DNA of 64,000 nucleotides from Betaproteobacteria bacterium (GCA_947482825.1 CANKMT010000004.1:1-64000), one strand, 5' to 3'; counted from the first letter of the stretch, positions 40,342 to 49,732 are shown. Notes: a model not told the origin generated them from the letters alone. Program-made: numbers and translations.

Positions 40342-40899
40342 CTAGGGCAGCCGCACGAGGAAGATTTCCTGGAACATGAACGCGATCGTTCCAGCAGCTG
40401 ACAGTGCGATCACCGCGGCGACCGCCAATCCGCGCGCCACCTCTCCCTGCGCTTTTCGTTCCGGGTATTGCAACACCGCGATTTGCACAAAGAGGTACAG
40501 CGCCCCGGCCGCCCAGAACGGGACGCGCCCGACCAGACCGAGCGCGAACCCAAGGCACAACAGGAGCGTGATCCCGATGCGACCGAGCACGTCCGGGCGC
40601 AGGAGCACCGGAGGCGCCTGCACGCTTGCGAAAGCGCCCCGGCGCAGGGACCGCACCGCAAGGATCAGGCCGCATGCGGTGATCAACACGCCGAGCACGC
40701 CGGGAACGAGCCCGGGCGCGGTGAAGAAGCTCACCCCCATGCGCTCGAGCCGGTCCATGCGCCACGAGGCGATGCCGATCGCGATTCCAAACGCGATCCA
40801 CGCGAGACCGCCGTAGAAATCGGCGCGCGATGAAGGCAGAACTTCTGGCAGGACTTCGGCGCCGGCCCTGTCAGGCCCGAGGTTCAACTCGCCCGCCAA
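40342..40899 (-). CDS. tctB: Tripartite tricarboxylate transporter small permease TctB
   Basis: About 185 residues with four membrane segments, as in TctB. The track's ORF to 41115 overlaps tctC in another frame. The best start available is TTG at 40899, one base after the tctC stop; another TTG lies four codons downstream, and no ATG or GTG gives the N-terminal region. It contains RADFYGGLAWIAFGIAIGIAS and APGLVPGVLGVLITACGLIL, the TctB family pattern. It assists TctA. Start uncertain, identity good. Confidence 0.82.
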   Translation of the reverse strand: MAGELNLGPDRAGAEVLPEVLPSSRADFYGGLAWIAFGIAIGIASWRMDRLERMGVSFFTAPGLVPGVLGVLITACGLILAVRSLRRGAFASVQAPPVLLRPDVLGRIGITLLLCLGFALGLVGRVPFWAAGALYLFVQIAVLQYPERKAQGEVARGLAVAAVIALSAAGTIAFMFQEIFLVRLP

Positions 40900-40900
40900 G

Positions 40901-41905
40901 TTACTGTTTGGGGATGCCGAGCTTGTCCGGCGAAACCTTGGCCATACCGGCCTCGTTGATGATCCAGGCATCGGTGACGATCGTCGGCCAGACCGCGTCG
41001 TGAGCCGCCTTGCCGGCCATCGGTGAGAACAGCACCGAGCGGCCCTTGGCGTAGGACTTGAGCTTTTCGGAGTTGGCAATTTTTTCAGCCCAAACCTTCT
41101 CCATCGTGGCGGCAACTTCGGCAGGCGCGCCCTTGGGAATGAAAATGCCGAAAGCGGTTTCGACCGACGGCAGTCCCTTAACCCAGTTGGTGATCGGTGG
41201 GATGGTGCCGTAGCCTTCGATGTCGAGGGCTTTGTTGCCGACCACCGCGAGCGGGCGCAGGCGCTTGCCCTTGATCATCTCGGCCTGCTCGGAGGCCAGT
41301 TGCGTGGTGACCTGCGTCTCGCCCGCCACCGTGGAGATCACCGCGGGATTGCCGCCGTCGTACGTTACGTGCCTGTACTTGAGTCCGGTGGCTTTCGAGA
41401 TCGCCTCGGCTGCGATGTGTCCGCTCGACGTGTTTCCCGCTGTTGCGAAAGTGATCTGCGCCGGGCTCGCCTTCATTGCGTCGAGCAGTTGCTGCATGTT
41501 CTGGTACGGCGAGTTCGGATTCACGCTCACGATCGGCACCTGCGTCACCGAGACGAACACGTGGAAGTCGTCCAGCTTGGTGTTCGCGAGGCCGAGCACC
41601 GGGTAGGTCCCCAGTTGCTTGGGTGCGCCGGCCGTCCAGGTGTAGCCGTCGCGCGGCGCGTTCAACGCATTCATCGTGCCGATCGAACCCGCCGCGCCGG
41701 GCTGGTTGATCACCACGATCTTGGCGCCGAGCGCCTCTTCGAGCTCGCCGGCCGCAACTCGCGTCACCTGGTCGGTGGCGCCGCCCGCGGCCCACGGCAC
41801 GATGATGTTGATGGGCTTGGTGGGCTTCCACTGCGCCGAGGCCGGCGCGGACAGTGCAAACACCGTAATCACAGCGGCGAATCCTTGCAAGAGCTTGATC
41901 TTCAT
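40901..41905 (-). CDS. tctC: Tripartite tricarboxylate transporter binding protein TctC
   Basis: 334 residues with a GAGGAGGAG ribosome site and Sec signal peptide (MKIKLLQGFAAVITVFALSA, cut near ASAQ). Family segments: VPWAAGGATDQVTRVAA, VVINQPGAAGSIGTMNAL and PRDGYTWTAGA. It is followed directly by tctB and tctA, so it is the cognate binding protein of that permease. It is more divergent from the orphan Bug proteins than they are from one another (for example INQPGAAGS in place of VENRPGA-G). A TetR gene lies 25 bases upstream. Confidence 0.92.
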   Translation of the reverse strand: MKIKLLQGFAAVITVFALSAPASAQWKPTKPINIIVPWAAGGATDQVTRVAAGELEEALGAKIVVINQPGAAGSIGTMNALNAPRDGYTWTAGAPKQLGTYPVLGLANTKLDDFHVFVSVTQVPIVSVNPNSPYQNMQQLLDAMKASPAQITFATAGNTSSGHIAAEAISKATGLKYRHVTYDGGNPAVISTVAGETQVTTQLASEQAEMIKGKRLRPLAVVGNKALDIEGYGTIPPITNWVKGLPSVETAFGIFIPKGAPAEVAATMEKVWAEKIANSEKLKSYAKGRSVLFSPMAGKAAHDAVWPTIVTDAWIINEAGMAKVSPDKLGIPKQ

Positions 41906-41930
41906 TGCTCCTCCTCCCGAGGGTTGGACT

Positions 41931-42557
41931 TCACTTCCTGAGATAGCCGAGCACCAGCTCGACCATGTGCTTGAGGCGCTCGGTGCGGTTACGCGGCGAA
42001 AACAGGTCGCGCGCGAACACCGTGGAGAGCGTATGCAGGTTGCTCTGGTAAAAGTAACTCAGCGACGCGATCGAGATATAGAGCTGCACCGCGTCCACGC
42101 CTCGCCGGAACTGTCCCGACCGCACTCCGCGCCGCAGCAGGTCCTCGATCGTCGCCACGAACGGCGAATGCATCGTCTGGATGTTCTTCGAGCGCTTGAT
42201 GTGCCGTGCCTTGTGCAGGTTCTCGCTGTTGAGCAATGTCAGGAACTCCGGGTGCTTGAGGTAGTAGGCCCACGTGAATTCGACCAGGCGCCGGATCCCC
42301 TCTTGGGGTTCGACTTCGGCAAGAAGCAGGCTGCGCTCCGCGGTGCGGATTTGCTCATAGCTCGCCTCCATGACCGCGAGGAACAACGCCTCCTTGTTGC
42401 CGTAGTAGTAATACAGCATGCGCTTGTTGGCGCCCGCACGGGCCGCGATCCGGTCCACCCGTGCGCCGCCCAGCCCAGCGCGCGCGAACTCGGCGGTCGC
42501 CGCCTTGAGGATGCGTTCCTGGTTCTTCGCGGGGTCGCGGCGGACGGGCGCTGCCAT
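41931..42557 (-). CDS. TetR family transcriptional regulator
   Basis: 208 residues. The N-terminal helix-turn-helix domain reads NQERILKAATAEFARAGLGGARVDRIAARAGANKRMLYYYYGNKEALFLAV, a standard TetR recognition region (residues 11-60). The C-terminal ligand domain (FTWAYYLKHPEFLTLLNSEN, and GQFRRGVDAVQLYISIASLSYFY) resembles the common TetR C-terminal type. It sits between a Bug gene (13 bases upstream) and tctC, in the same direction, so it probably controls tctCBA or the preceding enzyme genes in response to a transported acid. No self-operator was recognised. Confidence 0.92.
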   Translation of the reverse strand: MAAPVRRDPAKNQERILKAATAEFARAGLGGARVDRIAARAGANKRMLYYYYGNKEALFLAVMEASYEQIRTAERSLLLAEVEPQEGIRRLVEFTWAYYLKHPEFLTLLNSENLHKARHIKRSKNIQTMHSPFVATIEDLLRRGVRSGQFRRGVDAVQLYISIASLSYFYQSNLHTLSTVFARDLFSPRNRTERLKHMVELVLGYLRK

Positions 42558-42570
42558 GGACTCGATCGGC

Positions 42571-43545
42571 CTAGTCGATCTTCGCGCCGACGTCTTTGGC
42601 GATCTTGCCGATCTTGGCCACTTCCGAGACGATGAACAGGCCGAGCGCTTCCGGCGTGCCGGTCGCTGCGTCCGTGCCGAACGAAAGGAACTTGACTTTC
42701 ATCTCGGGGGCGGCCATCGAGCGAACGATCTCGGTGTTCAGGCGCTGCACGATCTCGCGCGGCGTGCCGGCCGGGGCCAATACCGCCTGCCAGGTCGAGA
42801 TCTCGAACCCGGGCAGCGCCGATTCGGCCATCGTCGGCAGCTCGGGCGCAATCGCCGAGCGGCTCGACCCGGTCACCGCGAGCGCGCGCAGGCGGCCCGC
42901 CTTCACCTGCGTGATCACGTCCGAAATGTTGGCGAACATCACGTGCGATTGGCCGCCGAGCAGGTCGGCCACTGCAGGCGGTCCGCCCTTGTAGTGCACG
43001 GTGACCCAGTCGACACCCGCCGCCTGCTTGAACATCTCGCCGGACAGCCGCGTCAACGTGGCCGCGCCGGGCGAGGCGAGGTTGAGCTTGCCGGGATTCG
43101 CCTTGGAGTACGCGATCAGATCGCGGGGATTGTGCACGGGCAGAGAAGGATGGACCACGACGATGATCGGCACCGTGGCCACGAGAGAAATCGGCGCAAA
43201 GTCCTTCGACGGGTGCCAGCCGAGATTAGGGAAGAACGCGGGGGCAGTCACGAACGAGGTGGCTGCCATCAGCAGCGTGTGCCCGTCCGGCGCGCTCTTG
43301 GCGACGAACTCCGCGCCGATGTTGCCGCTCGCGCCGGGCTTGTTGTCGATCACCACCGGCTGGCCGAGCGCGGTGGCGAGCTTTTCGCCGAGTGCGCGCG
43401 CGGCCAGGTCGGTCGAGCCACCCGGCGGAAACGCGACCACCATGCGAATCGGTTTCGATGGATAGGCTTGCGCCAGTACGAAAGGAGCCGCGACGATCGC
43501 GAACGCGGCCGCGAAGGCCATACTGCCGGATTTCAACATTTTCAT
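42571..43545 (-). CDS. Bug family (TctC-like) periplasmic binding protein
   Basis: 324 residues from MKMLKSGSMAFAAAFAIVAA behind AAGGA; the ORF-track start at 43572 is leader sequence. Signal peptide cut near VLAQ before AYPSKP. Family segments: VAFPPGGSTDLAARALG, VVIDNKPGASGNIGAEFV and APDGHTLLMAA (His in place of the usual Tyr). It lies between an enolase-superfamily gene (23 bases upstream) and the TetR gene. Only two genes away from TctC, so two binding proteins could compete for the TctAB permease. Confidence 0.9.
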   Translation of the reverse strand: MKMLKSGSMAFAAAFAIVAAPFVLAQAYPSKPIRMVVAFPPGGSTDLAARALGEKLATALGQPVVIDNKPGASGNIGAEFVAKSAPDGHTLLMAATSFVTAPAFFPNLGWHPSKDFAPISLVATVPIIVVVHPSLPVHNPRDLIAYSKANPGKLNLASPGAATLTRLSGEMFKQAAGVDWVTVHYKGGPPAVADLLGGQSHVMFANISDVITQVKAGRLRALAVTGSSRSAIAPELPTMAESALPGFEISTWQAVLAPAGTPREIVQRLNTEIVRSMAAPEMKVKFLSFGTDAATGTPEALGLFIVSEVAKIGKIAKDVGAKID

Positions 43546-43568
43546 GAGTCCTTCTTCCTCTAGAATTC

Positions 43569-44693
43569 TCATAACGTGAGTGCGAAGGCTTTTACCTTGG
43601 CCTCGTCAATGTCGATGCCCAGGCCCGGCCCCTTGGGCACCAGCGCAAACCGCCCCTCCATCGGGTAGGGCGTCTTCAAGTAGTCCTCTGCGATGTGTTG
43701 CGGGCCGTTCAGGTCGACCGGATAATCGATCGAATAGGCTGCGAACAGGTGCACCGACGCCGCAAACCCGATCGGCGCATCCATGAGCCCGCTGCCGATG
43801 AGCCCGAGCCCGGCGCTGCGCGCGAGATCGCAGAGCTGGCGCGCGTAGTGGATGCCGCCCACCTTGTTGACTTTTATCACCAGCGCTTCAACGGCCTCGC
43901 GGCGGATGAGTTCGATCACCACCGGCAGACCCATGGCCGCTTCGTCGAGCGCAATCGTCATGTTCGTGGCCGCGAGCAGCTTCTTCATGCCGTAGAACTC
44001 GGCCATCGGGATCGGTTGCTCGAACAGTTCGATGCCGAGCGCCTCGAACCCGCGCGCCGCGCGCAGGGCTTCGTCGAGCGTGTAGCCCTGGTTTGCATCG
44101 ACCCAGACGACACAGTCCTTCGCCAGCGCGAGTGCTGCGTGGACTCGCTCGATATCGAGCTTCGGCTCGTGCCCGACCTTGACCTTGAAGGCGCGGTAGC
44201 CCAGGCCGAGGCCTGCCTGCACCTGCCCTAGGGTGCCTTCAACATCCGGCGCCGAGACGAGGTAGGAAAGCTCGATGCGGTCGCGCCCCTTGGCGCCGAG
44301 CCAGCTTTGCAGTGGGATGCCGAGTTTGCGGCAGATGAGGTCGTGCACGGCGAGATCCAGCGCCGCCTTCGCGATCGGCTGGCCGGGGTCGAGACCGGGT
44401 GCGAGTTCGGTGTTCATCACCGCGTGCAGACCGGCGATGTCGAACGGGTCGCGCCCGATGAGCTCGGGCGCGAGGTATTCCTTGATCGTGGTGTAGCAGG
44501 AGTGCGTGGTCTCGGCCGACCAGCGCCGGCTCGGACCGGCCTCGCCCCAGCCGACGGTGCCGTCGTCCGCGGTCATCTTGACGAGGATGACGCGCTTGCC
44601 CTCCTCCATCGTGCGCGGCACGCCGCGCGAGAGCCTGGACATCGCCTTCAGCGGCAGACGGACGGGAAGGACTTCGATGCGTTCGATCTTCAT
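43569..44693 (-). CDS. Mandelate racemase/muconate lactonizing enzyme family protein
   Basis: 374 residues, a standard MR/MLE length; the longer ORF-track start runs into the FAD enzyme gene. Catalytic residues: FKVKVGHEP (K-x-K near 165), WVDANQGY (metal Asp), IELFEQPIPM (Glu) and TIALDEAAMGLP (Asp/Glu), then ALVIKVNKVGGI with the opposite-face lysine, the arrangement of muconate cycloisomerase/dipeptide epimerase subgroups. Acts on an acid through an enolate intermediate. It is the second enolase-superfamily member in the window and distinct from the long form at 27111. Thirteen bases separate it from the FAD enzyme gene. Confidence 0.88.
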   Translation of the reverse strand: MKIERIEVLPVRLPLKAMSRLSRGVPRTMEEGKRVILVKMTADDGTVGWGEAGPSRRWSAETTHSCYTTIKEYLAPELIGRDPFDIAGLHAVMNTELAPGLDPGQPIAKAALDLAVHDLICRKLGIPLQSWLGAKGRDRIELSYLVSAPDVEGTLGQVQAGLGLGYRAFKVKVGHEPKLDIERVHAALALAKDCVVWVDANQGYTLDEALRAARGFEALGIELFEQPIPMAEFYGMKKLLAATNMTIALDEAAMGLPVVIELIRREAVEALVIKVNKVGGIHYARQLCDLARSAGLGLIGSGLMDAPIGFAASVHLFAAYSIDYPVDLNGPQHIAEDYLKTPYPMEGRFALVPKGPGLGIDIDEAKVKAFALTL

Positions 44694-44706
44694 TGCGCCT
44701 CGCCTT

Positions 44707-46326
44707 TCAATGTAATCGCCCGAGCACGGCGGCGGCCGGCTCCGGGGCCCAGTGCGCGGCAAGGCCGAGGTCGGCATGCAGCACCTGCGCACAGTTGTAG
44801 CCGGGCAACCCGGTGATATTGCCACCCGGGTGGCTGGAGGACCCGCACAGGTACAGCCCATTCACATGCCCACGATAGTGCCCGGCCCCCGGGAACGGGC
44901 GGTCGTGCCCGATCTGCCCGTGCGTGAAAGCGCCGACCAGCAGGTCGCCTTCACGCATGTTGGGCAAAGTCCGCTCGGTATCCAATGCGCTGCGCGTAAA
45001 CGAATCGATCACCGCGCCTTCGAGGTTCGGTGCGTGCTGCGTCCACAGGCGCAGCATGTCGCGGCCGTGTGCCTCCTTCGCCTTGTCCCAGTTGCGCGCA
45101 TCGCCGTGCAGGCGGTATGGAAGCTTCTCCCACATGAACGCAGTGTGGTGGCCCGCCGGCGCCTGCGAGGGATCGAAGACGGTAGGCGTGCTGCCCCACA
45201 TCACCGTGGGCGGGATCTCGCCCCGCTCGTGGTGTTCGACGATCTCCGGGTACTGGCCGTAGCTCTCCAGCCCGAGAATCACCATCAAGGCCTTCGCCAG
45301 GTGCGGGAACTGCTTTTCCGCCGAGTAGACGGGACGCTCGCGCAGGTCGAGGTTGAGGCCGAACAGCGGCGCGATCAGGTTGTAGGTAAAGCCTGAAGCT
45401 TTGTTCCTCCACGCCGCAGGCACATGCGCGGGATCCATCAGGTCGAGGAAGGTCTGGTGCGGATTGAGGCCGGAGACGACGAAATGGCGGGCCTTGATGC
45501 GCTCTCCCGAGGCGGTCTCCACGCCGACCGCCTTGCCGCCTTCGACGAGGATGCGCCTGGGCTCGGCGAGGTAACGGATCTCGCCGCCGGTCTCATGCAC
45601 TGCGCGCACCAGCGCACGCGCGAGGCCCGCCGAACCGCCGACGCACATCTGCGCCTTGCCCGCGGCGGCCAGCAAAATCGGAATGTGATGTCCAAAGCCC
45701 TTGCAGCGCAAATCCACTTCGCGCAATCCGTTGAAGAACAGCAGCCCGGCCTGGACCACCGGATGCTCGAACTCGCGCAGCACGAACTCCTGCGGAGAAA
45801 GTTCACTCGTCTCGAGGAGCAATCGGCCGTGCGCGCTCCTGCCCAGCAACGCGCGGCGCTCGGCTGCGGGGATCGGCGGCGTGCGGCCCTCGGGCCCGAT
45901 GATCTGCTCGAGGATCGGCACGAAATCGTCGCGCCAACGGCGCACCGCGCGCGCGTCCTTCGGGCTGAAGCGTTCGAACGAGGCCGCCGTCTTCTCGAAA
46001 TCGGTCCACCACTCGAGCACGTTGCCGTCCTTCTGCACCAACGCGACGTTGAGTTCCGGTTCCAGGTAGCGCGCGCCGCGCCGCTCGAGTTCCAGGTCGC
46101 GATACCACGGCATGTAGGTGATCGCACGATGAAAGAAAGAGTGCGTGTTGTGGAGGAACCCCGGGTTGCGCGGATCCTCGGCGGTGACGAGTCCCCCGCC
46201 CGGCATCGAGCTACGTTCCAGGCACACGGTCTTGAGGCCCGCGCGGCCGAGGTAGGCCTGCAGGACCAGCGCGTTATGGCCCGCGCCGAGGAGAATGCCG
46301 TCATAGGTGTCGGAGTCGTGGGCCAT
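44707..46326 (-). CDS. FAD-dependent oxidoreductase, phytoene desaturase/PYROXD2-like
   Basis: 539 residues. The N-terminal Rossmann fold reads GILLGAGHNALVLQAYLGRAGLKTVCLERSSMPGG (residues 9-45), a GxGxNxL variant used by PYROXD2-type and carotenoid-isomerase-type flavoproteins. The C-terminal FAD-binding GLYLCGSSSHPGGNITGLPGYN is equally typical. Despite the family name, no other carotenoid gene is present, so carotenoid desaturation is unlikely. A hydride transfer on an unsaturated or amine compound is inferred. It is two bases from the DUF3604 gene and 13 from an enolase-superfamily gene in the same operon. Confidence 0.85.
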   Translation of the reverse strand: MAHDSDTYDGILLGAGHNALVLQAYLGRAGLKTVCLERSSMPGGGLVTAEDPRNPGFLHNTHSFFHRAITYMPWYRDLELERRGARYLEPELNVALVQKDGNVLEWWTDFEKTAASFERFSPKDARAVRRWRDDFVPILEQIIGPEGRTPPIPAAERRALLGRSAHGRLLLETSELSPQEFVLREFEHPVVQAGLLFFNGLREVDLRCKGFGHHIPILLAAAGKAQMCVGGSAGLARALVRAVHETGGEIRYLAEPRRILVEGGKAVGVETASGERIKARHFVVSGLNPHQTFLDLMDPAHVPAAWRNKASGFTYNLIAPLFGLNLDLRERPVYSAEKQFPHLAKALMVILGLESYGQYPEIVEHHERGEIPPTVMWGSTPTVFDPSQAPAGHHTAFMWEKLPYRLHGDARNWDKAKEAHGRDMLRLWTQHAPNLEGAVIDSFTRSALDTERTLPNMREGDLLVGAFTHGQIGHDRPFPGAGHYRGHVNGLYLCGSSSHPGGNITGLPGYNCAQVLHADLGLAAHWAPEPAAAVLGRLH

Positions 46327-46328
46327 GT

Positions 46329-47822
46329 CTATTGCCAGTTCATGAACACCGGACTACCCCACGCCATGTGCCCGTTCTTCTGCCGCGCGCGCAAGTAGAC
46401 GTGCGAGCGGCCCCTCGGCACTTCCAGCGAGCAGCGGCCAGCCACCGAAGAAGAAGCAAGCGGCACCAGCCGGTGCCATTGGTAGCCTTCTTTCGGAAAG
46501 GGACCGGTGAAGAGGTTCGCAGAACCGCGCTGCAGTTCCCCGAGCGAATGCTTCGACTCCTGCGCGACCGGCTCGGTGAGCGAAAGCGCGATTCCGGTCG
46601 CGGCATTGCCTTCGACTTCCAGGATCACGCTCTGATTCGGGTTCTCGCGATACGCGTTCTGGCGGGCGGTGTAGGAGCGGATCGAAAGACCGGTGTCGCC
46701 CTGCGGCTCGAAGCGATGGCGGCGCTGCTCGTCAAAAGGCATCGACTGCAGGCAGGGGAAAAAACGCGCGATGCGGCCCTTCTCCACCTCCACCCGTATG
46801 GCCCAATCGCAAATGCGGTCGAGCGCAAGCGCGCCCCACGGCCCCCACCCCCACTCGAGACGAAGCTGGACCGGCGCGGCAAAAGCCTCCGCGGCCGGTG
46901 TCGCATCGCTTGCATAGGCGCGGTGCACGACGTGCCCGTCCTGGATGACTTCAACGAGATCGAGCTCGTCGCGGCCATTGACCGCAAACGAAACCTCGGC
47001 CTGGTTTCCGGCCGAAACGGTCGAGCCCATCGGCGCACCGTCCACCGTAAAGTCGAGCTCGATGCGGTCTCCCGTGAGCGCATAGGTGCGACGCGCGCGG
47101 ATCGCCTCGAAGATGCCTTCGCGCGTGAAATCGCTCACCAGCGCGGCCATAAGGCCTTCGCCATAGGCACCGGGAAAGCCTGCGTGGTCATCCGAAGATC
47201 CCACGAAACCGAAACGCAGCCCGGACTGGAGCGCGGCGCGCGCCGTGTTCGCTGTCTCGCGCCCGCCCATCGAGTGGGTGAAATAGGTGAAAGGCCCGCG
47301 GTCGTCCTCGGAGTTGCCGTGCTCGGAGTAGATTTCGACCACCGGCGTGCAGGCTTCGTCGAAGCACTCCCAGTTCACGCCGCGGTGGCCTTTCGGATAG
47401 GCGAGGTGATGCGGAATCATCAGCGCCTTTTCCTCGATGCAGAAATCGCGCAGGCGAGCCACGTCGCCTGCATAGAACAGCGGCCGGTTGTCCTGCGGGA
47501 ACACGATGCATTGGTCGCCCCACAGCGACGAATGCCACTCGAAGCCGAGGAAGGCGCAGAACTCGCCCTCGCGGTTGCCGTCGGCGATCACGCGCTGGAC
47601 CTGCGGCCAGGTTTCCTTCAACCGCTTGAACCCGTCGATCCAATGGCGCTCGCGCCCTCCTTCCATCGACGGCATGTCGTGCCAGCTCGAATGGCCGGTG
47701 AACGCGAAGAAATCCAGGTGCGTGCGCGCCACATCCAGGCTGCGCTCGATCGAACCGACGCCGTACCCGTGGGCGTTGTGGTTGTGGATGTCGCCGTACA
47801 GGATCGAGTACGCGCCGGCCAT
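46329..47822 (-). CDS. DUF3604/PHP-like metal-dependent hydrolase
   Basis: 497 residues starting in a TGATG overlap with the ABC permease gene; the ORF-track extension to 48518 is a shadow. The opening LYGDIHNHNAHGYGVGS (residues 7-24) has the H-x-H of PHP-type metal hydrolases, and FAFTGHSSWHDMPSMEGGRE, FLGFEWHSS, LMIPHHLAYPKG, EIYSEHG and GSSDDHAGFPG supply further His/Asp ligands for a polynuclear metal site. The C-terminal third is a beta-rich region. DUF3604 proteins are of uncertain function; a phosphoester or amide hydrolase is likely. Its place beside an ABC permease, a PYROXD2-like protein and an MLE enzyme suggests a specific uptake-and-degradation unit. Confidence 0.82.
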   Translation of the reverse strand: MAGAYSILYGDIHNHNAHGYGVGSIERSLDVARTHLDFFAFTGHSSWHDMPSMEGGRERHWIDGFKRLKETWPQVQRVIADGNREGEFCAFLGFEWHSSLWGDQCIVFPQDNRPLFYAGDVARLRDFCIEEKALMIPHHLAYPKGHRGVNWECFDEACTPVVEIYSEHGNSEDDRGPFTYFTHSMGGRETANTARAALQSGLRFGFVGSSDDHAGFPGAYGEGLMAALVSDFTREGIFEAIRARRTYALTGDRIELDFTVDGAPMGSTVSAGNQAEVSFAVNGRDELDLVEVIQDGHVVHRAYASDATPAAEAFAAPVQLRLEWGWGPWGALALDRICDWAIRVEVEKGRIARFFPCLQSMPFDEQRRHRFEPQGDTGLSIRSYTARQNAYRENPNQSVILEVEGNAATGIALSLTEPVAQESKHSLGELQRGSANLFTGPFPKEGYQWHRLVPLASSSVAGRCSLEVPRGRSHVYLRARQKNGHMAWGSPVFMNWQ

Positions 47823-48601
47823 CAGTCCAACCGTGCATCCTTGGCCACCAGCAGCCTTTCGAGCGCGAGGACCATGCCGTACAACACAACGCCGATGAGC
47901 GTAATCAGGATCACCGCCATGAACATGGCCGGGGTGTCCAGCGTCACCTGCACCTGGAGCATCAGGTAGCCCAGGCCCTTGTCCGACCCGAGGAACTCCC
48001 CCACGATGGCGCCGGCCACGGCGAGGATCGCCGCCACCTTCATGCCCGAGAAGATGTAGGGCAGCGATCCTGGCAGCTGGATCTTGAGGAACAGTTGCCA
48101 GCGCGAACCCTTGAGCGCGCGCACCAGGTCGAGCAGGTCGGGTTCGACCTCGCGCAAGCCGCGGGCCGTGGTGAGCAGGATCGGGAACACGCAGATCGAG
48201 AAAGCCATCATCGCGTTCGGGAACACGCCGTACTTGAACCACACGATGATCAGCGGCCCGAGCGCCACTTTGGGGATCATGTTGAGCGACACCAGGAGCG
48301 GCAGGAAGAACTGCTCGAGCGTCTTGGACCAGGTAAACACCAGCGCGAGGCCGATGCCCACGACAAGGGCAAGGAAATAGCCTGCGAAAATCTCCGTACC
48401 CGTGACCAGCGAGTTGCCCCACCAGTTGTAGCTGCCATCGGCGAGTGCGGCAAAGGTCGCTTGCGGCGAAGGCATGACAAACTTGGGCACGTTGCCGAAT
48501 TTCACGAACAGGTACCACGCGAGCAGCAGCGCGAGATGCGAGACCACGGCGAGCGCGTAACGCTGCATCGTGTCGGCGGGTTTGTCTACGGTCGAGTCCA
48601 C
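47822..48601 (-). CDS. ABC transporter permease (SsuC/TauC type) without adjacent ATPase
   Basis: 259 residues from GTG at 48601 with AAGGAG seven bases upstream. Six predicted membrane helices; the coupling loop is DLLDLVRALKGSRWQLFLKIQLPGSLPYIFSG (about 160-190). Closely resembles the permease at 29322 in layout. The likely partner binding protein is at 49926, transcribed divergently; no ATP-binding gene accompanies them, so the ATPase at 28513 or one outside the window must be used. Overlaps the DUF3604 gene by one base. Confidence 0.9.
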   Translation of the reverse strand: MDSTVDKPADTMQRYALAVVSHLALLLAWYLFVKFGNVPKFVMPSPQATFAALADGSYNWWGNSLVTGTEIFAGYFLALVVGIGLALVFTWSKTLEQFFLPLLVSLNMIPKVALGPLIIVWFKYGVFPNAMMAFSICVFPILLTTARGLREVEPDLLDLVRALKGSRWQLFLKIQLPGSLPYIFSGMKVAAILAVAGAIVGEFLGSDKGLGYLMLQVQVTLDTPAMFMAVILITLIGVVLYGMVLALERLLVAKDARLD

Positions 48602-48652
48602 AAGTGCTCCTTCAGGGACCTGGGCGGGGATTGCGCGAATGCGGGACGCGCC

Positions 48653-49732
48653 TCACGCAAGCCACTTCCCCAGGTTGGCTTTCACAAAAGCGTCGTCGGC
48701 AAATTCCGGATAGGCGGCATGGACGCGGTCGATCTCTTCCATCTGGCCGGGCGACAGCTTTTCGTTCGGATCGAGGCACCAGAGGCCCTCGAGGAGGCCC
48801 TGCCGGCGCAGTACCTCGTGGCAGCCGGGAATGCAGCCGGCGAAATCGTTGGCCACGTCGAAAAAGGCGCTGTTGGCGTCGGTGACCTTGGCGTCCAGCG
48901 AGAGCAAATCCGCGTCGATGTCGTTCGCCGCCACCGCGGCCCGGATGCGCGCATGCAATCGAACCGCCGATTGGGTCCAAACGCTCCAGTGGCCGAGGAG
49001 CCCGCCCTTGATGCGCATGCGCACCGTCTCGCCGCCGCTTTTTCCACCCCTCTGCACGTCGAACGGCACGGCAAGGTCGAGCACGATGTGGTCATCATTG
49101 CCGGTATAGAGCGTGACCCGGTCTTCCGCCCGCGCTGCAGCCACGCCGCGGATCACATCGAGCGTGCGGTAGCGGTTGAACGGCGCCATCTTGATCGCCA
49201 CCACGTTCGGGATCTCGGCGAACCGCCGCCAGAATTCCATCGGCAACGGGATGCCGCCGACCGCCGTCTGCAGGTAGAACCCCACCAGCGGCATCTCGGC
49301 GGCGACAGCGGCGCAATGCGTGACCAGTTCGTCGATGGAGGCGCCCTTCATTGGTGCGAGGCTCAGCATCACGGCGTGGTAGCCCAGGCCGCGCGCGATC
49401 TGTGCTTCGCTCCTGGCCTGCGCGGTCTTGCCGGACAGGCCGCCGACCAGCACCAGGTCGCTCGAGGCGCCCTTCCAGTCGCGCGCGGTTTCGGCGGCCA
49501 GCCGAAGCACCGGCTCGTAAAGGCCGGTTTCCCGGATCGCGAATTGCGTCGAGTGCACGCCGACTGCGAGGCCGCCGGACCCGGCGTCGATGTAGTAACG
49601 CGTGAGCGCCTTCTGGCGGCGCACGTCGAGCTTGCGCCCGGCATCCAACGCAAGCGGGTGCGCGGGAATTACCGCGCCCTGGCGAAGGGCAGCGAGGACG
49701 CCGGCGGGAAGGTCGGACCAGAGTTGGGGCAT
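48653..49732 (-). CDS. Dihydrodipicolinate synthase-like (DapA/NAL family) lyase
   Basis: 359 residues, about 60 longer than DapA, with the additional length at the C terminus. TIM-barrel Schiff-base aldolase: the catalytic lysine is in VVAIKMAPF near 190, and GFYLQTAVGG near 150 carries the proton-shuttle tyrosine of the family. The N-terminal GAVIPAHPLALDAGRKLD and the GGLAVGVHSTQFAI loop replace the usual GTTGE segment, so substrate choice will differ from DapA. It may cleave or form a 2-oxo acid. It is the first gene of the 49.7-kb minus-strand run, opposite the ABC binding protein gene. Confidence 0.82.
   Translation of the reverse strand: MPQLWSDLPAGVLAALRQGAVIPAHPLALDAGRKLDVRRQKALTRYYIDAGSGGLAVGVHSTQFAIRETGLYEPVLRLAAETARDWKGASSDLVLVGGLSGKTAQARSEAQIARGLGYHAVMLSLAPMKGASIDELVTHCAAVAAEMPLVGFYLQTAVGGIPLPMEFWRRFAEIPNVVAIKMAPFNRYRTLDVIRGVAAARAEDRVTLYTGNDDHIVLDLAVPFDVQRGGKSGGETVRMRIKGGLLGHWSVWTQSAVRLHARIRAAVAANDIDADLLSLDAKVTDANSAFFDVANDFAGCIPGCHEVLRRQGLLEGLWCLDPNEKLSPGQMEEIDRVHAAYPEFADDAFVKANLGKWLA

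Noticed and set aside
44707-46326. Carotenoid biosynthesis gene
   Set aside because: No crtB, crtE or other carotenoid gene nearby; the protein fits PYROXD2-like flavoproteins and sits with catabolic genes.
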